From: Waddliaceae bacterium
GTDB lineage: Bacteria; Chlamydiota; Chlamydiia; Chlamydiales; SLFE01
Length of the DNA stretch: 27,429 nucleotides
Assembly: GCA_007124415.1 (NCBI GenBank)
Contig: SLFE01000151.1
Coordinates: 1 to 27,429 of the forward strand
Reading direction: 5' to 3'
This document shows positions 22,690-27,429 of this stretch, piece by piece; the first letter of the stretch is position 1, and the number at the start of each line of letters is the position of its first letter. Position numbers and translations under genes: made by a program. Under the pieces are notes generated by a model, which was not told the origin of the DNA, did no database searches, and saw only the letters and a list, made by a program, of their open reading frames with translations.

Positions 22690-23526
22690 ATGTCATTTAA
22701 GTTAGGTGTTTTACCATACTTTGTTTTTCTGGCACTTTGTACTACGGTTCTAAATGGCGTGGCTCCGGAGCCTTGCGATCCGAGCCGCGTCTACGATGCA
22801 TTGATAGTCATTGCCCTGGATCAGCCGGTTGATGACCCTTCATTCGGAGTTTTCGGCCCGATGAATCCCGAGGACAATACTGCCGAGTTTCGCTCCGAGG
22901 CCGTTAAGTTTTTCGAGAAGGAATATGGACTAACAGGCATCAATCCTGATGCTCTCGCAAGTCCTGCTCCTATAGGGATTAACGGCACTCCCTTTTTAGA
23001 TGCCGATTACACTGTGTGGATGACTCAGTTGCCGGAACATATCAGATACAATGTTCTTGCCATTGACTTTCAAGAGATCCCGCAGCTGCGCCACAGGATG
23101 CCTATTTCCAATGTACATATCGAGTCTAGAGTTGCGCTTGCCTATATAGGGCCTAACATTATCCAGAATACCGGAAACAGACAAAACCTATTCCCCCAAT
23201 TGTTTCCTGGTTCCATTATCTCAATGGGATTTTACCGATTAATGGCCACAGACAAAGACGGTCAGGATTTTCTGTTGGATACTATCAGATGGGTTGATCA
23301 AATGCCCTCAACGCCAAATGCTTATGGGTGGCAACCCCTTGCGCTTAAATTGGAAAGCGATTTATTTGGCGAAGGCATCTCAAAGGGAGGAGGCTCTGCT
23401 GCTCCGCCGGTTCCTGAAGGTGTGTTGAATACCGGAGTTGTGATGACTTTTCCTCCTTCTCTGACACAAAAGGACCCAAATAAGCCTGCGAAATGCAAAC
23501 AGGTAAAGCCTGATTTGATCAATTAA
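22690..23526 (+). CDS. Secreted protein of unknown function
   Basis: I do not recognise this 278-residue protein. It begins with a typical signal peptide: MSFK, then a hydrophobic run LGVLPYFVFLALCTTVL, with possible cleavage near residue 23-25 (NGVA). There is no clear lipobox. The mature part is mixed alpha/beta in composition, with many Asn, Pro and Asp, few Cys (Cys17 in the signal, Cys29, one near the end), and no further membrane helix. A Gly-Ala-Pro-rich stretch (GGGSAAPPVPEG) lies near residue 235, and the tail is lysine-rich. The ribosome binding site AAGGAGG, 5 bases before the ATG, is strong. It stands alone between an inverted repeat and a terminator. It could be an envelope or exported protein specific to this lineage; no function is proposed. 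Confidence 0.75.
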   Translation: MSFKLGVLPYFVFLALCTTVLNGVAPEPCDPSRVYDALIVIALDQPVDDPSFGVFGPMNPEDNTAEFRSEAVKFFEKEYGLTGINPDALASPAPIGINGTPFLDADYTVWMTQLPEHIRYNVLAIDFQEIPQLRHRMPISNVHIESRVALAYIGPNIIQNTGNRQNLFPQLFPGSIISMGFYRLMATDKDGQDFLLDTIRWVDQMPSTPNAYGWQPLALKLESDLFGEGISKGGGSAAPPVPEGVLNTGVVMTFPPSLTQKDPNKPAKCKQVKPDLIN

Positions 23527-23535
23527 TAGGCCTAG

Positions 23536-23580
23536 AAAAACCGGATGGAGAACTTTCTCTATTCGGTTTTTTTTATTTTT
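23536..23580 (+). terminator. Strong bidirectional terminator between convergent genes
   Basis: AAAAACCGGATGGAGAA (23536-23552) pairs with TTCTCTATTCGGTTTTT (23555-23571) over 17 positions, including two G-T pairs, followed by a T-rich run to 23580. On the minus strand the stem is followed by TTTTT, so it also serves pgl. The right arm includes the last codons and stop of pgl. Confidence 0.9.
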
Positions 23581-24341
23581 TCTAAAAGGGCTGCTGCGGC
23601 AGAGTCCACAATCCAGAGCGCTTTATGCTGATGAGTTCCTACTCTTTGAGCAGGCAGAGGGGGGCTTTCTTCTTTGTCTAGAACCCGCTTTAACATCTCG
23701 GCCTTTCCCTCGCCCATCGTATAGAAGGCGATGTTTTTGGCATGATTGATGAGACTTAGGGTAAAGGTGAGACGCCAGGTCTCTTTTTGCGGAATGTAAT
23801 TGGCGATGACCAGCCGGTTGCCAACTTCGAGGCCGGATGTTCCGGGAAACAAGGACGCGGTATGGCCGTCGGGACCCATTCCCAGCATCACAAGATCGAA
23901 CTGATGATCCGGGACTGCCTCTTCAATCAAGTGATTGTAATCTTCAGCAGCCTTGGCGGGCTCGATTTCTCCTTTGATCCTAAAAATATGTTCGGGAAGA
24001 ACGGGAAGGGATGAAAAGCCCGAGTCCATGGCCATTCGGTAGTTGCTGTCTAAACTGGTTGGAGGCACGCAGCGCTCGTCGCTCCAGAAAAGCATGACCT
24101 TGCTCCAGTCGACTTCATGCTTGAATTCTGGCTTGGACATCTGCTGAAAGATAACTTTAGGAGTGCTCCCTCCGGAAAGAGCGACATAAAAAAAACCGTG
24201 ATCTTTAATGGCCTCGTTGGCCAGAGAGATAAAATGCCTCACGCAAAAGCGGACAGTTTCATCACTGTCTTGAAGAATGACGATATCCCTTCGCGAATCG
24301 ACGGTGTTGACTTTTGATTTCCAAGTAAGATCGGTTTTCAT
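23559..24341 (-). CDS. pgl: 6-phosphogluconolactonase
   Basis: 260 residues of the DevB/Pgl type. It has SGGSTPKVIF at 56-65, WSDERCVPPTSLDSNYRMA at 86-104, and GMGPDGHTASLFPGT at 154-168. These are the sugar-phosphate and catalytic segments of the NagB-like fold. It hydrolyses 6-phosphogluconolactone, the product of Zwf. It starts 8 bases after opcA. The last residues (KIKKTE) are encoded within the terminator hairpin. Chlamydiaceae also carry this gene (devB) near zwf. Confidence 0.94.
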   Translation of the reverse strand: MKTDLTWKSKVNTVDSRRDIVILQDSDETVRFCVRHFISLANEAIKDHGFFYVALSGGSTPKVIFQQMSKPEFKHEVDWSKVMLFWSDERCVPPTSLDSNYRMAMDSGFSSLPVLPEHIFRIKGEIEPAKAAEDYNHLIEEAVPDHQFDLVMLGMGPDGHTASLFPGTSGLEVGNRLVIANYIPQKETWRLTFTLSLINHAKNIAFYTMGEGKAEMLKRVLDKEESPPLPAQRVGTHQHKALWIVDSAAAALLEKIKKTE

Positions 24342-24349
24342 TCTTCACC

Positions 24350-25399
24350 TCATGATAAATTTTCATTGGAGATAGTTTCAAGCATTTCGTCGTAATGATG
24401 GCTTGGATGGGCATAAAGAAGCTGTTGTATGAAGGAGGCTCCTTTTGAGCGGGTAAGAAGGGGCATTGTTACCGGAAGCCAGCACTTGTCATTTGTTGAC
24501 AGGTTAACGGTCACCTGCCGAGGATTTTCTTCTTGTCTTTCAATATTGAATTGAAGCCCTTCTTCGGCAGAGGAGCTGAAACCGATGATTGAGCCGGGGG
24601 TAAAGGCGGGAATATCCCGGGGAAGAAGACGAATGCTGGTTTCGTCATAATTTACGATCGTTGCATCTTTGTCTTGACTTATCGACTTGTATTTCCACCC
24701 GAGACGGGTCGCTAGCCAAGCTTGAAGATAGTCGGCTTGGGTGGCGGTGTGGGCAAAGGCCTCTGATGTGTGATCGTTGTAGGTGATCGTCAGCCCTTTG
24801 GCATTGGCAAGCATTTCGATTCTGTCTTGGGAATTCATAACACTGGCGATGACATGGCGCCAGCCCGCTAGCCTTGCCCAGTTCATGTCAAGAATCTGGC
24901 AGGGAAAGGATTTGAGACTTTTCAGCATCTCGCCGCTGAATGTCTGAATTTTATCGGAGCATTCGGAATCGAATATCAAACGATCGGCAAATTTGACAAG
25001 GCGCGGAAGAACTTCGCTTTCCGACGTGGGATCCTGGCCCCAAAGAAGATAAATCGGCAGGTCGGGTTCGAGATGGGGAAGTATGTAGAAAGGAACCTGA
25101 ACCAGATGAGCTCCGCCGGCTTGAATTTCGATATAGTCGCAGGCGATGGGGCCGGCTGTTTTCAAAGAGATCTCCGTTTTAAAATCATCTTCGCCCTGGA
25201 AAGTGTTGCCCTTGATAAAAATGATGCGGCAGGGAAATTTCCTGATAACGGTATCGGCAAGTTCCTGGAAGAAGGGTATGCGCCTTTGCTCATGAGTATA
25301 AATAATGAAATTAAACAGGCTGGCTTTCTGTTTATAGGGATTTTTTTTCGAATTTTTTTCTGTTTTAACTTCTCTTTTGTCCGCAGTTGCCGTCTTCAT
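24350..25399 (-). CDS. opcA: OpcA-like glucose-6-phosphate dehydrogenase assembly protein
   Basis: 349 residues. It matches the OpcA pattern known from cyanobacteria and actinobacteria: PDLPIYLLWGQDP at 112-124, FADRLIFDS at 137-145, and LDMNWARLAGWRHVIAS at 170-186, where the family usually has DLxWxRLxxWR. OpcA proteins help assemble or redox-activate glucose-6-phosphate dehydrogenase. Its place between zwf and pgl supports this role. Upstream, the lysine-rich first 25 residues look disordered. Two starts are possible: ATG 25411 (MVLTMKT) and ATG 25399 (MKTATADK). I chose 25399 because it makes an ATGA overlap with the zwf stop, but GGAAG just before 25411 keeps the longer form open. Confidence 0.82.
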   Translation of the reverse strand: MKTATADKREVKTEKNSKKNPYKQKASLFNFIIYTHEQRRIPFFQELADTVIRKFPCRIIFIKGNTFQGEDDFKTEISLKTAGPIACDYIEIQAGGAHLVQVPFYILPHLEPDLPIYLLWGQDPTSESEVLPRLVKFADRLIFDSECSDKIQTFSGEMLKSLKSFPCQILDMNWARLAGWRHVIASVMNSQDRIEMLANAKGLTITYNDHTSEAFAHTATQADYLQAWLATRLGWKYKSISQDKDATIVNYDETSIRLLPRDIPAFTPGSIIGFSSSAEEGLQFNIERQEENPRQVTVNLSTNDKCWLPVTMPLLTRSKGASFIQQLLYAHPSHHYDEMLETISNENLS

Positions 25400-26955
25400 A
25401 GTAAGCACCATTTTCTTCCATCTGATTCTATAAGCCTGTCGGCCTCTTCAGGGCCCCATGAGCCGGCTTGATAATTTGGAAAATCCTTAGGTTTTTCTTC
25501 GCGCCACTGGTCAAGAACCGGACTGAGCAGATTCCATGAAGCTTTTACTTCGTCCCAGCGGGCAAAAAGAGTGCGGTCTCCCGCCATGCAGTCGGTGATC
25601 AGCCTTTCATAAGCTTCGGGGGGTTCGAGTCCGAAATACTCGCCGTAGCGAAAGTCCATTTTAACCGGTTGCAGAGGCGTCGTCAAGCCCGGCACCTTGC
25701 AATTCATTTTCAGCGATATACCCTCGTCAGGCTGAATTCTGATCGACAAGACGTTTGGCTGATGCCTGGCTACGGCTTCGTCAAAAAGAGCGCCGGGAGC
25801 TTGCTTGAAAACAACGGAAATGTCTGTCACTTTTTTGGGAAGATGCTTGCCGGTCCTTAAATAAAAAGGAACTCCGGCCCAGCGCCAATTGTCAATGTAC
25901 AGCTTCAGGGCCGCATAGGTCTCGACGTCGGAGTTGGAATCCACATTGTCTTCTTCGCGGTATCCGTTGACTTTTTCTCCTTCGATATAACCGGGGGCGT
26001 ACTGTCCTCGGACAACATGGTCGTAGAATTTGTCTTGGGGAATTGTTCGGATAGCCTCTAAAACTTTGACTTTTTCATCGTGTATGGCCTTCGATTCAAA
26101 ACTGTTCGGAGGCTCCATTGTGGCAAGGGATAAAACCTGCATCATGTGGTTTTGGACAATATCCCTTAAGCTTCCGGACTCCTCCCACAATTTTCCCCTC
26201 GTGCCGATTCCGATGTCTTCGGCAACGGTCATTTGGACGTGGTCGATATGATGGTTGTTCCAAAGGTCTTCAAAGATCGAGTTGCTGAATCTGAAGACCA
26301 TCAAGTTTTGGACAGTTTCTTTTCCCAAGTAGTGGTCGATACGGTAGATTTGACTCTCGTCCATGCAGTTTTCAACATCGTTTTGAAGCTGTATAGCCGA
26401 CTCAAGGTCGCGCCCGAAGGGTTTTTCAATGATTACCCTGGACCATTTCTTTGTCTCTTCGGCCGGGTAAATGAGATTGTGTTCATGCAGTTTTTCGGAG
26501 ATTTCCGTAAAAAATGTCGGCTGGGTGGAGAGATAGTAGACGCGGTTTCCCCTGGTACCGAATTCCTGGTCGAGCTGTTTTAAAAATGAGCCGAGAGATT
26601 CATACCCGTCATCATCTTTGAAGTTGGCCCGGTGATAAAAAAGGCATTGGCTGAACTCTTTCCAGATGTCTTCATCCACAGGTTTTACCCGGGAATACTT
26701 GTTAATCCCTTCCAGCATTTCTCCGCGAAAGTCGTCGTGGCTTTTATCCCGTCTGGCAAAACCAACGCAAGCAAAATTGGCGGGGAGCTGGCCTTCTCTT
26801 GCCATATTGTAAAGTGCCGGCACCAGCTTTCTTGCGGTTAAATCTCCTGTCGCTCCGAAAATTACCAGAATGCAAGGATCTGCTCTTTTTGCGTTTTGAA
26901 TAGGCTCATCCAATGGATTTTCAAAGGTTTGCGTTTTCGATAAAATTGTAGCCAT
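25396..26955 (-). CDS. zwf: Glucose-6-phosphate 1-dehydrogenase
   Basis: 519 residues. It has the NADP-binding GATGDLTARK at 34-43, EKPFG at 177-181, the substrate-binding and catalytic RIDHYLGKE at 205-213, and the downstream FxFxN-like VFRFSNSIFEDLWN. It makes 6-phosphogluconolactone and NADPH from glucose 6-phosphate, opening the oxidative pentose phosphate route. The length is usual. The ATG at 26955 has GGGAG 8 bases upstream; the ATG two codons earlier (26961) would be too close to it. It heads the zwf-opcA-pgl operon, with an ATGA junction to opcA. The 85-base gap to the divergent gene must hold its promoter, but no convincing boxes were found. Confidence 0.96.
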   Translation of the reverse strand: MATILSKTQTFENPLDEPIQNAKRADPCILVIFGATGDLTARKLVPALYNMAREGQLPANFACVGFARRDKSHDDFRGEMLEGINKYSRVKPVDEDIWKEFSQCLFYHRANFKDDDGYESLGSFLKQLDQEFGTRGNRVYYLSTQPTFFTEISEKLHEHNLIYPAEETKKWSRVIIEKPFGRDLESAIQLQNDVENCMDESQIYRIDHYLGKETVQNLMVFRFSNSIFEDLWNNHHIDHVQMTVAEDIGIGTRGKLWEESGSLRDIVQNHMMQVLSLATMEPPNSFESKAIHDEKVKVLEAIRTIPQDKFYDHVVRGQYAPGYIEGEKVNGYREEDNVDSNSDVETYAALKLYIDNWRWAGVPFYLRTGKHLPKKVTDISVVFKQAPGALFDEAVARHQPNVLSIRIQPDEGISLKMNCKVPGLTTPLQPVKMDFRYGEYFGLEPPEAYERLITDCMAGDRTLFARWDEVKASWNLLSPVLDQWREEKPKDFPNYQAGSWGPEEADRLIESDGRKWCLL

Positions 26956-27040
26956 AACCATATCTCCCTATTCCCTTATATTACAATTACCGCTTTATTA
27001 TTGCCTATGGTATTATTAAGTCATAATACGCGAGTACTTT

Positions 27041-27427
27041 ATGTCAATAAGGAAAGAAAAGCAAGAAGAGCTTGAGCGCAGAATGAAAAAATTGGGGATC
27101 GAAGAGAGCGATCTGAACGAAAAATTCATCCTGGGCTCAGGAAAGGGGGGGCAGAAAGTCAATAAGACAAGCTCTTGTGTTTATTTAAAGCATGCGCCTT
27201 CCGGAATCGAGGTGAAATATCAACAAAGCCGCTCGCGTGAATTGAACCGTTACTATGCGCGCAAACTGCTATGTGAAAAGCTAGAAGAGATCATTTACAA
27301 GGAAAAATCGGAAAAGAAAAAACAGATCGAGAAAATTCGCCGACAAAAAAGAAAACGGTCAAAAAGAGCGAAAGAAAAAATGCTCGATAATAAAAAAAAA
27401 AAGTCGGAGAAAAAACAGCTACGATAA
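27041..27427 (+). CDS. Small GGQ release-factor-like protein (MTRFR/C12orf65-type)
   Basis: 128 residues with the class I release-factor catalytic domain only. GSGKGGQKVNKTSSCVYLKH (32-51) contains the GGQ at 36-38 that triggers peptidyl-tRNA hydrolysis. The segment SGIEVKYQQSRSRELNRYYARKLL follows, then a very lysine/arginine-rich tail (from about residue 85) that would bind rRNA. It has no stop-codon recognition domain. The SGI.VK..Q.RS...NR..AR motif and tail resemble mitochondrial MTRFR/C12orf65 more than ArfB/YaeJ. The likely role is rescue of stalled ribosomes or of peptidyl-tRNA on large subunits. No strong ribosome binding site precedes the ATG; Met15 is an alternative start. The stop is 2 bases from the window end. 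Confidence 0.82.
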   Translation: MSIRKEKQEELERRMKKLGIEESDLNEKFILGSGKGGQKVNKTSSCVYLKHAPSGIEVKYQQSRSRELNRYYARKLLCEKLEEIIYKEKSEKKKQIEKIRRQKRKRSKRAKEKMLDNKKKKSEKKQLR

Positions 27428-27429
27428 AA

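Noticed and set aside
26956..27040. Divergent promoters for zwf and the GGQ gene
   Set aside because: Several AT-rich -10-like hexamers exist on both strands, but none has a matching -35 at 16-18 bases.
1..27429. CRISPR arrays, tRNA or rRNA genes, phage or IS elements
   Set aside because: No regularly spaced repeats, cloverleaf-type sequences, transposase or phage genes were seen on either strand by eye.

Overview
This 27.4 kb window reads as bacterial chromosome, most likely from an environmental (chlamydia-related) member of the Chlamydiales. Sequence-visible reasons are the rpmG-lolE-lolD cluster in the order known from Chlamydiaceae, a plastid-type DASS dicarboxylate carrier, a small RodZ-like protein, and zwf near pgl. 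Base composition is moderate and uniform by eye. The group assignment is inference. I see no phage genes, insertion sequence, CRISPR array, tRNA or rRNA.

Layout. (1) Positions 1-10,600, minus strand: a very compact de novo purine operon, transcribed guaB-purM-purSL-purQ-purH-purCE-purD-purF. Most junctions are ATGA or TAATG overlaps, and purF is cut by the left window edge. It converts PRPP-derived intermediates to IMP and then XMP. Not present here are a GAR transformylase (purN/purT), purB, purA and guaA. purK is probably not needed, because the PurE domain is class II. Known Chlamydiaceae lack this pathway, so this is the main metabolic signal. Three features are unusual: a PAICS-like PurC-PurE fusion, a PurS-PurL fusion with separate PurQ, and a eukaryote-type IMP dehydrogenase. 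(2) 10,653-11,816, minus strand: a CsbD-like stress protein and a tandem DUF892/YciF-like ferritin-fold protein just upstream of guaB. (3) 12,095-18,315, minus strand: an overlapping six-gene run, rodZ - DUF368 polyprenyl-phosphate transporter - acyl-CoA oxidase-like flavoprotein - SUI1/YciH-like factor - M29 aminopeptidase - DASS carrier.

(4) 18,316-18,604: a divergent intergenic region with three strong hairpins and a near-consensus promoter for the rightward operon. (5) 18,605-22,520, plus strand: rpmG, lolE and lolD, joined by one-base TAATG overlaps, then a VKOR-DsbA fusion that forms disulfides in the periplasm. (6) 22,690-23,526, plus strand: an unrecognised protein with a signal peptide, ending in a strong bidirectional terminator. 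(7) 23,559-26,955, minus strand: zwf-opcA-pgl, the oxidative pentose phosphate entry module, which supplies NADPH and leads towards the ribose phosphate used for PRPP. (8) 27,041-27,427, plus strand: a small GGQ release-factor-like protein of MTRFR type.

A 25-bp sequence recurs exactly at 11,987-12,011 and 22,524-22,548. Both copies lie downstream of a stop codon in the same orientation relative to the upstream gene, and the second copy forms a long imperfect inverted repeat. This looks like a small dispersed repeat family. All functional calls come from reading motifs by eye; no database search was run.
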